This document shows positions 9,062-20,827 of a stretch of DNA of 64,000 nucleotides, piece by piece (the stretch's first letter is position 1; each line of letters opens with the position of its first letter). The translations under genes and the position numbers were made by a program. The stretch lies in assembly GCA_963576735.1 (NCBI GenBank), contig OY755175.1, positions 14,152,401-14,216,400 on the forward strand, written 5' to 3'. This DNA comes from Bedellia somnulentella (lineage: Eukaryota > Arthropoda > Insecta > Lepidoptera > Bedelliidae). The notes beneath the pieces are model-generated. The model was given only the letters and a program-made list of their open reading frames with translations. It did no database searches and had not been told where the DNA came from.

Positions 9062-10350
9062 CAGGCACGGACTGGTTTGAGATCTCTAGGGGTGTTCGAC
9101 AGGGTTGTGTGGCTTCTCCATGGCTCTTCAATTTGTTTATAGACGACTGTTTGAAAGAACTGCGCGAAAGTGATTATGGACTGAAAATGAGAGGGTTCAT
9201 CATTAAATGCCTCTTATACGCTGACGATCAAGTGTTACTTGCATCAACGGTAAATGAGTTGCAGGAGATGGCGAACATTGCGTGTACCTAAGTTTTTCAA
9301 AAGAAAGGGAATGAGAGTGAATGTGAACAAAACCAAAACAATGGTTTTTGAGAGAGAGGAAAGAACGACAGAATGTGAGATTGTTATAAATGGTAAAAAA
9401 GTGGAACAAGTTTTCACTTGTTCTTTTTATAAGAATTTGTATATCTGGGGAGTTTGTTTACTTGGGATGGAAAAAGTGAGGAAGATATTAAGAGGAGAGT
9501 TAAAAAGGGAAATGCGGTGAATGGAGCCATGAACGGTCTGATGTCGAGCCAGTCGTTGTCAAAAAAGGCTCGAATGGCTGTGCATAATGCTGTTCTGGTT
9601 CGCACGCTGATGTATGGTAGTGAATGTCGGATGAAGCATGAAGGTAGAGTTAATGCAGTGGAAATGAGATCCCTCAGAAGTATATGTAATGTAAAGTTGT
9701 GTGATAGAGTGAGAAATAGTGTGATTTGTGAACGAGTAGGTGTGAAAGTTGACGTAGTATGCAAGATAGATAAAGAAAAGTTTAAGTGGTTTGGGCACAT
9801 AGTGAGGAGGCATGAAAATAAAGTAGCGAAAGAGATATATAGAGCCAATGTGGATGGGATTGTTAGTAGAGGACGGCCTCGTAAAACGTTTCTGGACTAT
9901 ATAGAAAACATACATACATACATATACTCACGGCTATGAATCCCTTGAAGGGGTAGCCAGAGCTAGTGTAGGTTTACTGTGTAGTGTCGGCTTAGAATTA
10001 CACTACCCCATTTCTTCCGGTAGGTGTGGTTAGGCGCCTCTTACGTAGGCGACTAACGGTATTGGGGCTTTTAAGGGATTTTTGGGCGATGCGGTTGGAG
10101 ACCCATCACCAACAACCTTTATTCCACCATCTTTTCCCCACGCAACTTCCAAAAGTGGCTGCGGAATTTCTAATTCCCTAGCTCTGGTTAAATAGAAAAC
10201 GTTCTTATAGAGGGGGGGGGTCCAAAGTGAGAAGAACAAAAGATCATGTATGAGAAGAATAATGAATGTAAATGAAGCAAGAGAGGTTTATCAAGATCGT
10301 ACTAAGTGGCGATCGATAGTCTCTGCCTACCCCAATGGGAATAATGGGCG
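9062..10350 (+). pseudogene. LINE fragment with RT motif, interrupted by SINE
   Basis: The RT core is open over 9019-9291 and keeps RQGCVASPWLFNLFIDD and the catalytic LLYADDQVLL. A frameshift follows near 9290 and the frame resumes at about 9454-9905 (RWFGHI-like KWFGHIVRR, RGRPRKTFLD). The 3' end is displaced by a family B insertion (9909-10192) and resumes at about 10193-10350 with CGATAGTCTCTGCCTACCCC. Broken copy of the LINE described at 53928-56836. Unlike that copy it keeps the YADD aspartates. Confidence 0.8.
9909..10192. repeat. SINE family B, 5'-inverted insertion in LINE
   Basis: 9909-9964 is the reversed family B tail (CATACATACATATACTCACG ... GGTAGCCAGAGCT). 9976-10192 is the head and body in forward orientation, stopping at GCTCTGGTTA, which is where the inverted tail starts. 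Read on the minus strand this is inverted body followed by forward tail. ATAGAAAA flanks it on both sides (about 9901-9908 and 10193-10200) and fits a target duplication inside LINE sequence. Confidence 0.75.
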
Positions 10351-10387
10351 TCAGTAAAGAGTATATTTATATATGTATAAGTAAGTA

Positions 10388-10590
10388 ACCTCGGAGGACA
10401 CATTTGTACCAAATAGAGAGTCAATGCTCCGAAAGATAGACGTCCGAAGTATGAATAACAATAGAGCATGTCGGAAAAAAATATGGTATAAATGAAGCTA
10501 GAGTGGTTTACCAGGATCGTAAAAATTAGTGATCGATGCATGGTTCCTGCCTACCCCAATGGGAACTAAGAGCGTGATTATATGTATAAA
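10388..10590 (+). pseudogene. LINE 3' end fragment
   Basis: Starts at CGGAGGACACATTTGTACC and runs through GACGTCCGAAGTATGAATAA to CTGCCTACCCCAATGGG and a weak GTGATTATATGTATAAATG tail. Diverged 5'-truncated copy of the main LINE. Confidence 0.75.
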
Positions 10591-11420
10591 TGTTTAAGAT
10601 GATCAAACTTTAAAGAGACTCTCATACATTTCTTTTCCACCCCTTATTATTGCGGCAAAATACATTTGCAACAATTGAAAGCATGTTGAAACAGTATGTC
10701 CATACCTCGTTTAACTCATTAGTACTTATTGCATAATTGAGCCACCCAACACGGCCCTCTGCAACTCGATCAGTCCCCGCATCAAGTACTTTGTTTATTT
10801 TTCGTTCAATTACCTACCATCTGCTTTCCGTTTGGCAGTGTTTGCTAATTTGACTAATAAATTTGTTTGTTTGCTTTATATGAGACTAGTGGAGCGCCCT
10901 AGTTTCACACGGGTTATATAAAAAAACGTAGTTTATGCTAGTATGCTGCTCCGCCTAATAGTTATCTTCTAGAGAAATCCTGTCAAAATCGGGCCAGCCG
11001 TTTCAAGAATTAGCCAGGAAAGACAAAAATTCAAAATTTATAAATATATTTGTATAGTGTATGTGTGTTGTTTAGTTGATGGTGGGTATTAAAATATATC
11101 AATCAGACACTCAAATTTGATTTATGAGTACATTTGAATAACAGATAAATAAAACTGATATATTTGATGGAAAGTAATCTCTTCTCACGTTAGGTATATC
11201 CCAATTGAATTATGTGGTTATTATGTTTTGTAACCGAACCGCGCGGCAGTCTTGAGTTTGCAAAAAAAAAACACAAGACTGCCAATATCGCGAGATCTCG
11301 AAATTGGCTAGATCTCGCGAGATTGGGGCTCAAGCGAGCTTTAGACTTTAGACTGCCGAGATTTGCATTCCCTAATATGGGGTAAGTAGGTATATTCCGT
11401 ATATGCATACAAATATATAC
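10591..11420. other. Intergenic, with paired hairpins
   Basis: No gene is seen. About 10970-11040 contains AAAATCGGGCCAGCCGTTTC, a phrase common in insect interspersed repeats. 11245-11320 holds two adjacent inverted repeats (see findings). Confidence 0.35.
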
Positions 11421-11425
11421 TTACT

Positions 11426-11590
11426 CCATTAGTTACCATTGGGGTAGGCATAGATTATTATCGATCGCCACTTACGATCCTGGCAAACCCCTATAATGAA
11501 TTTTTGTACTCACCTGACGGATAATTACAATTTATAATTTCATTAAACCCTTCGTGCTTCATCTACATTCATAAATATGTTCATACATGA
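11426..11590 (-). pseudogene. LINE 3' end fragment
   Basis: Plus-strand text TACCATTGGGGTAGGCATAG, then GATCGCCACTTACGATCC, is the reversed 3' end of the main LINE. Short and diverged. Confidence 0.7.
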
Positions 11591-11648
11591 TCTTTTGTAT
11601 TAATTAGCCCATAGAGATTCTCTATTAGCTCAAATAAGTATTGAGAAA

Positions 11649-12415
11649 GAGCAAGTAAAGTAATTAGAATAAGGTGAAGAAGAAGAAAATGGAGAACATA
11701 AAGCGAGATCTGGAAGAATGGTGTAAGACGATGCTCTCTGTTGGTTTCCGGAATAACCAAAAGTTGTTTTGGAAATATATACGGAAAGAAAAGAAAATAT
11801 CCCAAAACACGAGAGTGAATGTAGTAAGAGATGAACGGGTCAATGGGCGATGGATAGAAATAGCATTAAACTGGTACGAAAAAAATATTTTGAAGGACTC
11901 TTTGAAAAAGAGGATGGACCTATTTCATCACCAATTGGTAGTAATGTTAAAGGAACGAAGCGTTGGGTAACTTGTATCACAGTGAGATAAGTATTAATGA
12001 AATAATGAAGGCAATGAAAAGTGTGTAAGTACGGAAAGCGGCAGGGTATGACAGAATAAGTATCGAAATATTGAGGGCTGGTAAAGGGTTGGTGGCTGCC
12101 GGGTTATACTTCATTAAACAGAAGTGCTGTTCGAATGGTATAGTAACACGACATAATAACTACCGCGGAATTAGCCTACTTAGCATTGTCGGTAAATTGT
12201 ATGCAAAGGTATTGATTGAAAGAGTGACTAATGAAACAGGTGAGTAAATTTGGGATGTGCAAGCAGGATTTAGAAGGGGATGGGATGTATTGATCAAATT
12301 TTCTATTTTAGGAGCATCACTAAAAACTTCTTATCCAAAAACCAAAAGGTGTATTGCTCCTTTATAGATTTAGAGATGGCGTATGATATGATGAAAGAAA
12401 AAATGGTCGTAATCT
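11649..12415 (+). pseudogene. LINE fragment, pre-RT and RT start, decayed
   Basis: The open stretch 11674-11970 includes FRNNQKLFWKYIRKEKKIS, matching the linker ahead of RT in the main LINE. The frame then breaks, and pieces of the RT entry (AGYDR-like, SLLSIVGKLYAK, QAGFR) follow with shifts up to about 12400. No 3' end is attached. Confidence 0.8.
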
Positions 12416-12424
12416 ACTGACATA

Positions 12425-12590
12425 ACCATTCACATTGTCTCAATATATCTTTTTCTTCAATTTTTCAAGAATACAGCCTCTCTATGTGCCCAAACAATCT
12501 CTATATTCCTTTTGGTATCTTTTTTAAAATACCATCTTTCATACCACACCTTTCGCGAATCAGAGTATCTATTATCGTTAATTTTATTTT
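12425..12590 (-). pseudogene. LINE fragment, reversed
   Basis: CTCTCTATGTGCCCAAAC, ACCACACCTTTCGCGAATCA and neighbouring blocks are reversed main-LINE sequence from the WFGH region. Directly abuts the forward fragment at 12415. Confidence 0.7.
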
Positions 12591-12596
12591 TATACG

Positions 12597-12750
12597 TTGT
12601 GCAGTGTCGCCTTAGAATAGCCATATTACCATACTACTACCATACTTCTTCCCCTTGATGTTAGTAAGGAGCGATTTGGGGTTTTGGACCCTTTAAGTGA
12701 TTGTTGGTCGATGCAGTTTTGTTGGAAACCCATCGACACAACAAGCGTAC
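12597..12750 (+). repeat. SINE family B copy, 3'-truncated
   Basis: TGTGCAGTGTCGCCTTAG, GTGATTGTTGGTCGATGCAG and GAAACCCATCG mark the head and body. A duplicated CATACTACTAC block lies inside. The tail is missing. Confidence 0.65.
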
Positions 12751-13259
12751 TTTACAATATTTTGCCAACTTTACTTCCTCTTATTCAAGCAACTACTTAT
12801 TATAGAAAAACTGTTTTTTTTTATTAATTATAAGTACATTTAAAGCTTTTCATCTAGTCACGAAGTTAGGGCACTGTTTTCTGGATCGACTTGGTAGGTT
12901 CGAAAACTTTTCAAGAACGACATATTTTTGATACAAATCAAACTCAAACTCTCAAGAAACCAAATAATGCCAATCAATGCTAATATCATATTTCATCCAT
13001 GGTACAACTGTTTTAAAATCTGAAAAATGATTGACTATTAACTCTACAATAAAAATCGACGATGAACAGTAGAACAGATACGTATTCAAAAGACGTGTCT
13101 CTCCTTTTCGGTAAGCTGACTGAGTGCGACTTTCGATCGAAATTTCGTTTACGGCCGGGACGATCAAGTTTCATACATAATCTAAGAACTAAACATAATC
13201 GTGTAGTAAAGTTAATGATTTGATAAAACCTGTACTACTCCTCCAACAACTCCACTTAT

Positions 13260-13482
13260 AAATTTTTTAAGTGTGGTCACACAACACTAACCTTTCTGTC
13301 AGTTCTGTCACTGTCAGTCGGCTCGGCTCGGCGCTGTCACTGTTTTTTTTTTTTTTCTAAAAATTGTGAAATCCAACCAACTTGAACGGCCCGTGCTATT
13401 GTGGAATTATTATTAGCCGTTTTTACAATATTTTTACTTATAATCTTGGGATAACTACTTAAAATATAAAATATTATCTCAG
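13260..13482 (+). promoter_or_regulatory. Probable prohibitin promoter and 5' UTR exon
   Basis: A strong donor (TCAG|GTAAGAT) at 13482/13483 has no coding frame before it, and an acceptor (TTCCAG) ends at 14565, two bases before the prohibitin ATG. This fits a leading non-coding exon. Upstream is a CTGTCA-rich, GC-richer block (GTCGGCTCGGCTCGGCGC, about 13317-13334). The transcription start was not located. Inference from splice signals only. Confidence 0.45.
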
Positions 13483-13994
13483 GTAAGATGTTTGCATTCT
13501 TAGTGATGCAGTTGTAGGAAGCGTATTAACTTTCAATAAAATGTTTGAGGTTAGGTAACTATCAGATTGTCATACATATTTCCATGACTCTTTAATGATT
13601 TAAAGAATTATTATACAATAAAGATACACTATTTTTAAGAAGTGCAATGTCAATTTGTAAGGATATTACTTCAGGATGGAAAGAATATTAAGAGTCGGTC
13701 AATAACTTGGTTAGATCAACATGGCATAGGCAGTTTTCATAAAATATTAAAATATTACATCTACCCCGCTATGTTTAGAAATTTTGGTTTTAGCATTCAA
13801 ATTAAGTTTATCTGATGCTAGTAATCATTAATTGTGTCGCTTTTTCATTCAGATTTAGTCAAGTCCCTCAACTTAACTGATTTGTGCTCTCGAGGATAAG
13901 ATTAGGATTAAAAGTATTTTTTTCTGGTAAACACAGGTGGTACTAACACTGATAAAATTTAGGACATATTTTTGCTTCTTTCATAATCTAATAA

Positions 13995-14366
13995 CATAAC
14001 ATAACATAACATAAACGTTCACGCCGAATATCCCCGAAGGGGTTGGCAGAGGTACTAATACTTCTGAACATCACGTGACTTTGTCACCTGGTGTTCAGAG
14101 TACCCACGTTTTGCATGGACAGTGTACTCACGTGATAGGGGGCAGGCCTATCGCCGTTTTGTACGAATACACTGTCACATGACTAAGTACAACTCAGCCA
14201 TGTGGGTTTCCTCACGATGTTTTCCCTCACCGTTAACAACCATGATAAATTAACCACACATATGTCTTTAGAAAAGACAAATTGGTGTAGGCCCGACCCA
14301 GGATTTGAACACTAGTCGCTTGCACGATAACCGAGTGTTCTACCCACTGGGCTATCACGGTTTTTA
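13995..14366 (-). repeat. SINE family A copy with 12-bp target duplication
   Basis: Full-length. Reversed tail CATAACATAACATAAACG on the left, reversed head (TTCTACCCACTGGGCTATCA) on the right. On the minus strand the head reads TGATAGCCCAGTGGGTAGAA with a B box GTTCAAATCC, like a tRNA. ATAATCTAATAA flanks it at 13983-13994 and 14367-14378. Sits in the presumed 5' UTR intron of prohibitin. Confidence 0.9.
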
Positions 14367-14567
14367 ATAATCTAATAACTCCTGCATATTTTGTTTGTTT
14401 GTTTTGGAAGCTGTCTTCAAGAGTTGGTGTTTCTGAAATATAGGTCTTAGCCTTATTGGTACTTAGATCATTTCAGTTTGGAAAAGGCTGGTTTATGATA
14501 GAAAAGGGACAGCAATTTCCTTATTTCTACTTTGTTAAATAAATATTTTATTGGTTATGTTCCAGAA

Positions 14568-17500
14568 ATGGCAGCACAGCTGTTCAACCGCATTGGTCAA
14601 CTTGGACTTGGAGTCGCACTCGCTGGTGGTGTAGTGAACTCAGCCCTCTACAATGGTAAACATATTACATTATTAACAAGCTAGGGAATACAACATGTTT
14701 TTACTATCTTAAAGAAAGATAGTATTATCGCAACATTCGATTCCACCTAAATCCTGAAATTTGTGTAAACTATATGAAAATAAAAAGAAACAGTTTTATA
14801 ATCACTGATTACAGAGGCTGATCGAGATAGGGATTACATACATTCATATAGTTACTCTATTAGTTACCATTGGGGTAGGATACTATTGATCACCACTTTA
14901 TATGACCCTTACAAATCCATGTAGCTTCATTTACAATCATCAATCTTTAAATACATGCCCCTTTATTCTTCTTACTTCTAATCCCTGCCTTTTTGAGCAC
15001 ATTCTCTATTTGATCTAAATATGTTCTCTGTGGTCATCCTCTACTGAAATTACCATCCACATTGATAGGCTGTATAAATACAACAACAACTTTCAACAAT
15101 TTACTCATTGCTTTATGTGTTTTAACATGCCTTCTCCTATTTTTTTACACCTTTAGCTTTTCAGGCTTTTTTCTCCATTCTTGTTTATTACTTTATTTTT
15201 CCTTTTATATCTCTTCTTTCAATGTCTTCATCACATTCTCTTTCCTTATTAAACAAACTTCCCAGATTTACATGCTCTGTGATATTTTCCTCTTTCCAGT
15301 AAACCATGGTTTTATCCACATTCACCCTCATTATCTTTCTTTCAAAAGAGATAGACACATAGTTTTTTTAAAAATATCTTTTTATTTTCTGGAAAAAGTG
15401 TTAAATTATTAACACTTTATAAGTTATTAAACAATTTTTGAAGGGGCTCCGTTACAAGAAACATATATTTTTTTGCTTTATGTTGAGAACAATTGATAAA
15501 TATTGGAAAATCCACACCAAGGCACATGAATATGTAACAATGTTATCAATATAATAGAACAACAATGGTTCATTGCTGATACTTTTCTGAGATAGCAATT
15601 GTATTGTGAATTATTTGTCAACTATATACTAATATTGTTGACTCTATAAATACTACTGACACACATTATATTATTACTTTTACTACAATTAAAATTTTCT
15701 GGAACCGATTGCTTGAAGTGCTAGGATCATCAATTGTATTTCAATTTAAGAACTTAACCTCTGTAAAATATCTTTTACTATGACGTATAATAAAGAGTTT
15801 TCTATTTTATATTGTAATAACGCTACACACCAGGGATAAATAAAAAAAAACTATTGGTAACCTAAATATATGCCTATTGCAGTTGATGGTGGACACAGAG
15901 CAGTTATATTTGACAGATTTGCTGGAGTAAAAAATTTGGTGGTTGGAGAAGGTACCCATTTCTTCATTCCATGGGTACAGAAGCCTATTATATTTGATAT
16001 CCGGTCTAGGCCTCGAAATGTACCCACAATTACCGGAAGTAAAGGTAAAAATTTTGAATTGCTTTAAAAGTATCTCTACACACAAAAAGAATATCTAATT
16101 TTGTAAAAATATTTGTTCTTCAGATGTAAAGCGAGACAACAAAATGCAAAGGCAAAAGCTTGTAATACGAGATTCATTTGAAAAGTTCTAAGCCTTATAG
16201 CCTATAACATACTAAGGGTATTTTTTTCATACAGTAAGATAGATAGTCTCTGCCTACCCCAATGGGAACTAATGGCGTGACTATATGTATGTATGAATGT
16301 AAGATAAGATTGACCCTCGTAGCAACCTTGGGTAGAATGTACAAAAGTGTAAGGGTTTGGAATGAGAACTAGGCGTTACGTTGCTCAACTTGGTTTAGTT
16401 ATTATTATTGGTGTGGTGAAACCTTGCGAGAAAGTCCAGGTGGCAAGTGTGTAGAAAAACAATAGAAAGCAAAGATTGATAAAAAAAATTAAAATCACGT
16501 TTTTTGCTAGTAATAGATTATACCTAATCAAAAATATTAACTTCCAGATCTCCAAAACGTGAATATCACACTGCGTATTCTATTCAGACCGGTACCTGAT
16601 CAGCTTCCCAAAATCTACACAATTCTTGGTGTTGATTATGAAGAAAGAGTGTTGCCATCTATCACCTCTGAAGTTTTAAAGGCTGTGGTCGCCCAATTTG
16701 ATGCTGGTGAACTCATTACACAGAGAGAAGTAAGTTGAAATTTGTACAATCTGATCACTAACTTATCAGTGATAGTAAAAAAGACTTTTTAAATGGTAGA
16801 CTTTTATATCATATTTGACGCTCTTTACCATATAGGATAAACCTTTACCTAAATACAGGGATAGTACCAATAAATAACTTAGATGTTTCCGAGGCGCAAG
16901 TATTAGGAAAATCACCACATATTATATATATATCCCCACTCAACTTCCAAAAGTGGCTGAGGAATTTATAATATCTCAGCTCTGGCTACCCCTTTTAGGG
17001 ATTTATAGCCGTGAGTATATGTATATGTATGTACAGGTATACCAATGTGTAATAAATGCCTAGATCAAACTAGGATAGGATTGTGGTTGGAAATGGGTCC
17101 CAAGCCACATCACTTAAAAATCATAAGCCCCCAAAACCAAGTCTCCTAGACATTTAGACACCAGTGTAAAGATATCTGAGCCGACACTACACAGAAATCT
17201 GGGATTTACAGATGAGTTTGATTGTTTACTATGGCTAATATTCAACTGAACTGACTGAAACACCGGAATGTAAAGTATTTCGCAATCAGAAAGTTACACT
17301 AATAAGAAGTGCCATTTTCAATTCCATTTTGTACCTTAATTTCACAAATGCAGGTTTAGCAGGATCCCACATATGAATCTCGCAAGATTTCAATCCTGCC
17401 CGGGTAGCATGAGTTGTCATCTGAGAAGTGAGAGCCATGTCAGAAAACATCTCAGTTAGCCAACCTATCTCATTTTTGCGAGCATGAGCGTCAATATGAC

Positions 17501-20500
17501 AGACGATTGAGATCTGAGAGCCCTGTCACCGAATCGATAGAGCATTGTTGCCATCATTGGTCTGTGAATATTTTTTCTCAATTTTATTCGATCTTTTTGA
17601 ACCAAAATAGTAGCTAAATCTGTCATATTTCATTAATTTTACGTCAAATATTGACATTTTGTAACCAAACAACGTATACAAACATAAATATTTAATTTCT
17701 CAATGCAAGTTTCCAAATTTTCAATTTAAATCAAAAGTTTTAATATTACTAGTTTAGTTTGTAGGGAATGTCCGACTAAACTTCCTTATAATGATAGGGG
17801 AATCATAAAATACTAAGTAAGTAATTAAGTTTTATTATTCTATATAACTATTATTTAACTAGAAAGTGAGCAGCATACTTTTAATGATTTGTATTGTCTT
17901 TTGTTTGCAGATATAGCACAGTTATATAAGTGTTTTATGAGAAAATTGAAGAAATGCTGTGCAGCCTATGGCACATATTGCCTATAACATCTTAGTTCCA
18001 TCCCGCCAGTCCATTCCCAGATTCCCATTTGCCAGTTTCATCGCGCAGATGGGCATTATTTAACATAACAACCTTCTCTACATTTCAATTTCAACAATAT
18101 CCTATATTCCCAAAAGCTAGGAAGCTCTGATGTATGGAAATAGTCTTGTTGAATGCTCCTGTTTATTCAGAATTTGAGTATGCATTCATACTTAAAGAGT
18201 ATTCTTATGACTGCAATGTGTATAAACAAGCTGTAGTGTTTCTATAAGGAAAAAGTGATGTTAATAGAATAAAAATGTGAAGTACAGATGAGTTTGAGAA
18301 CAGAAACTATAATGTTGAGCGGTCGTTTAAAAGTATTTATTCAATAAATAAAGTTAACTCCATAAAATGTGTTTTACTAGCAAATAAAGCCCATTCATAG
18401 GCAGCTTTTACTTTTACACTTGAGATGAGATTTCAGTTGTAAAATGTGCATGCATATATTCTACTATACATTATTTCCCATTGCAGTAGGCAGAGAATAT
18501 TAATTGCCTCATCAATAAACTTACACATACTTACAACCATTATTCCCACCTATATATCTCTTTTGTTACTTAATTTGTATCCATCTGCTCTATTTGCCCA
18601 AAGTAAAATAACATTGCTTTTTCTATTTATTCAAGGTTTGCAGTTTTAACCATGTGTAGTATTGTCTTTGAATTACAATAATCCAATTTATCCCCAGGCG
18701 TTGTATGATTCAACACCAAACATACCATGATTATCATTTTATTCTAAATGGTCTGAAGAGTTCTGCTATGAGTTGGGTATTGGAAAATGTTGGATTTACT
18801 TGCAATGAAGGGGATTAAAACAAGTGGTTTTCATTAATATTTAGGCAATTTTATTGATGATTAATTAAAAAACTGTTACATTTTGCTGTTTTTTTTTAAT
18901 TTCATTAAACTCCTTCCAAGTCACTAAATTGTTCCAGAATCTTTGTATTAATACAATATTTTTTACTGAAAATAAGAAAACAACATGAGCATTATATTCA
19001 TGTGTAGTCATTACAATATGCTTGTAAGGTGACTACTAAATTTGTTTTAAAATGTTGCACAAAGTACCTGCACCTGCATTTAAACAACTTTTGTAGCATT
19101 AAGTGTGTCGGTAGATAAAGAGGTAACAAAATTATGCCATCACCATTCTTTACATTCCTAGCCACACTAAGACAGCAAGCAGACTATTGTCTACTCACAC
19201 TATCCAGACTTTGCCTGTGCCTGTTGATGCAAGCATATGCTATGAGCTCGGGTGTCATTTATGATGATAATGATAATTTAAGACTACAACCCTACATAAC
19301 AAACAATAATGAATTGAAATCTATTTTACATGCATTATATTTGACCTCTGAAACATACCATAAGTTTAGAAACTGTTCTTAATAGTTATTTAAAGAAGAC
19401 CAATGAAATTCATTGATTTTCTCAACTGCATCAGAAAATTGGATGTATACATGGATTTAGGATGCAGAATTTGTATCCTCATGCCTAGTGAATTGCTCGT
19501 TATAAAAGCCAAACGTATTTTAACGAATTTAAAACTTAATACACAAGCACTAGTTGTAGATTAAAGTTAAAATTAGTTAAAATTTACAATTCAATTGATA
19601 TCATGTGGAATCATTAAATCCTGTATGTCCTTATGTGAAATTATACCCTGAGGCTTTTCATAGGTCACAAGCTATCATAGAGGTCCTCGGAAATCGTCAT
19701 GACATACAAATATGTTTCATAGGACTTGTTGCGTTAAACTTTCACCCGGATGAGTATCATATCCATTTTTCGTTTTTTTCCATTCAAAACAAATCTAAGT
19801 GATATAGTCGCTTTACTATCAGACTTTTACACTAAGAACTACACAAAACAGTTAAAAAACCTGCAAAACAGCACTCATATTTTGATAAGTAATCTTTCTC
19901 ACTGGCTCTCGCGCTCAATTTTGACATCGACATAAATTTGATATAAAATGACAAACATCTCAGTTTATGTCGCTGTCACGCCGCTCATGCTCGCACATGT
20001 GACTCGGCGTTGCGATGTCAAAGGCGAGTCACTAGCGCTCTCACATCTCAGATGCCTCATGCTCGGGCGTGCGAGAAACGGTCAAATATGGCGGCCAATT
20101 CGCCCTTGAACGGTGACATAGCCCTATCTCAGAGGCTCTCACACGCCTCATGCTACCCCGGCTGACCTACATTGTTATAAGTTGTAGAATTAGCAAATAC
20201 ATTGGTCCTTGGAACACGTTAAGAATTGATTTGGGTTTAGTAGTAAATCAAGCTAGAAATATATAGGTCGTGCAGTTCTTTATCTTCTATATTTATACAG
20301 TTCGAATTGGACTTCTACCTAACTTGGAATAGTGGCTGATATTAGCACTCGATAAATGCGTAGTATTTATTTCACCCCCCCCCCCCCATCTCGTCATATT
20401 ATTAAGACTTCAGCTTATAAACTATTTTGCATTCCAGGTCGTCTCACAGAAAGTAAATGACAGCTTGACAGAAAGAGCAAGTCAGTTTGGTTTGATCCTC

Positions 20501-20827
20501 GACGACATTTCCATCACTCACTTAACTTTCGGTAAGGAGTTCACCCAAGCCGTAGAGTTGAAACAAGTAGCTCAGCAAGAAGCTGAGAAAGCTAGATTCC
20601 TTGTAGAGAAAGCTGAGCAACAGAAAAAAGCCGCTGTTATTGCTGCCGAAGGAGATGCTCAGGCAGCTGTTCTTTTAGCGAAGTCATTTGGCAGTGCCGG
20701 AGAAGGTTTAGTCGAACTCAGACGTATTGAAGCCGCTGAAGACATCGCTTACCAACTCGCCAAATCACGCAACGTGACCTACTTACCTCACGGACAGAAT
20801 GTTCTCCTAAATCTTCCTACGCAATAA
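14568..20827 (+). CDS. Phb1: Prohibitin-1 (mitochondrial inner membrane scaffold)
   Basis: The coding exons are 14568-14655, 15883-16044, 16548-16729 and 20438-20827 (88, 162, 182 and 390 nt), all with GT/AG junctions in phase, giving 273 residues against about 272-276 for the family. The start [18 protein letters not shown] contains the short N-terminal hydrophobic segment that anchors prohibitins in the mitochondrial inner membrane. [16 protein letters not shown] and the following PHB/SPFH domain span about residues 30-190. A coiled coil rich in A, E and K ([16 protein letters not shown]) covers about 180-225 and mediates the ring with PHB2. Prohibitin rings stabilise inner-membrane proteins, cristae and the m-AAA protease. 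A poly(A) signal AATAAA lies at 20865-20870. Intron 3 is 3.7 kb and holds a 2.8-kb transposon. It is the PHB1 rather than PHB2 type because of its short N-terminus and 273-residue length. Confidence 0.95.
14838..15390 (-). pseudogene. LINE 3' fragment in prohibitin intron 1
   Basis: Starts at CATTCATATAGTTACTCTAT, then ACCATTGGGGTAGGATACTA, and runs reversed through GGTCATCCTCTACTGAAATT and TGGTTTTATCCACATTCACC to about 15390. It covers the WFGH and RGRP regions and part of RT of the main LINE, with internal gaps. Diverged. Confidence 0.75.
16236..16303 (+). pseudogene. LINE 3' tail fragment
   Basis: ATAGATAGTCTCTGCCTACC, then CCAATGGGAACTAATGGCGT and GACTATATGTATGTATG. A tail-only remnant of the main LINE in prohibitin intron 2. 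Confidence 0.8.
16925..17195. repeat. SINE family B halves in opposite orientation
   Basis: 16929-17030 is the forward 3' half (CTCAACTTCCAAAAGTGGCT ... GTATATGTATATGTATGT). 17075-17192 is the 5' half reversed (GATTGTGGTTGGAAATGGG ... GAGCCGACACTACACAG). The forward tail precedes the reversed head, so two insertions are more likely than a single 5' inversion. In prohibitin intron 3. Confidence 0.65.
17396..20164. mobile_element. 2.76-kb DNA transposon in prohibitin intron 3
   Basis: The element is 17399-20161. The left end CCCGGGTAGCATGAG matches the reversed right end CCGGGGTAGCATGAG, and CTG flanks both sides (17396-17398, 20162-20164). Both subterminal regions are crowded with short repeats such as GAGCATGAGCG, TGAGAGCC and ATCTCAG in both orientations, a pattern of DNA transposons whose transposase binds many subterminal sites. 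The interior (about 17560-19960) has no recognisable transposase, so it is non-autonomous. Superfamily not determined. Confidence 0.65.

Noticed and set aside
12952..13167. Minus-strand ORF and an overlapping frame upstream of prohibitin
   Set aside because: Short, with no recognisable domain and no splice-consistent partner; the overlapping frame starting MKLDRPGRKRNF is equally unsupported.
15062..15412. Phenylalanine/leucine-rich 116-codon plus-strand ORF resembling a membrane protein
   Set aside because: It is the antisense of a reversed LINE fragment (14838-15390); the hydrophobicity comes from T-rich antisense DNA.
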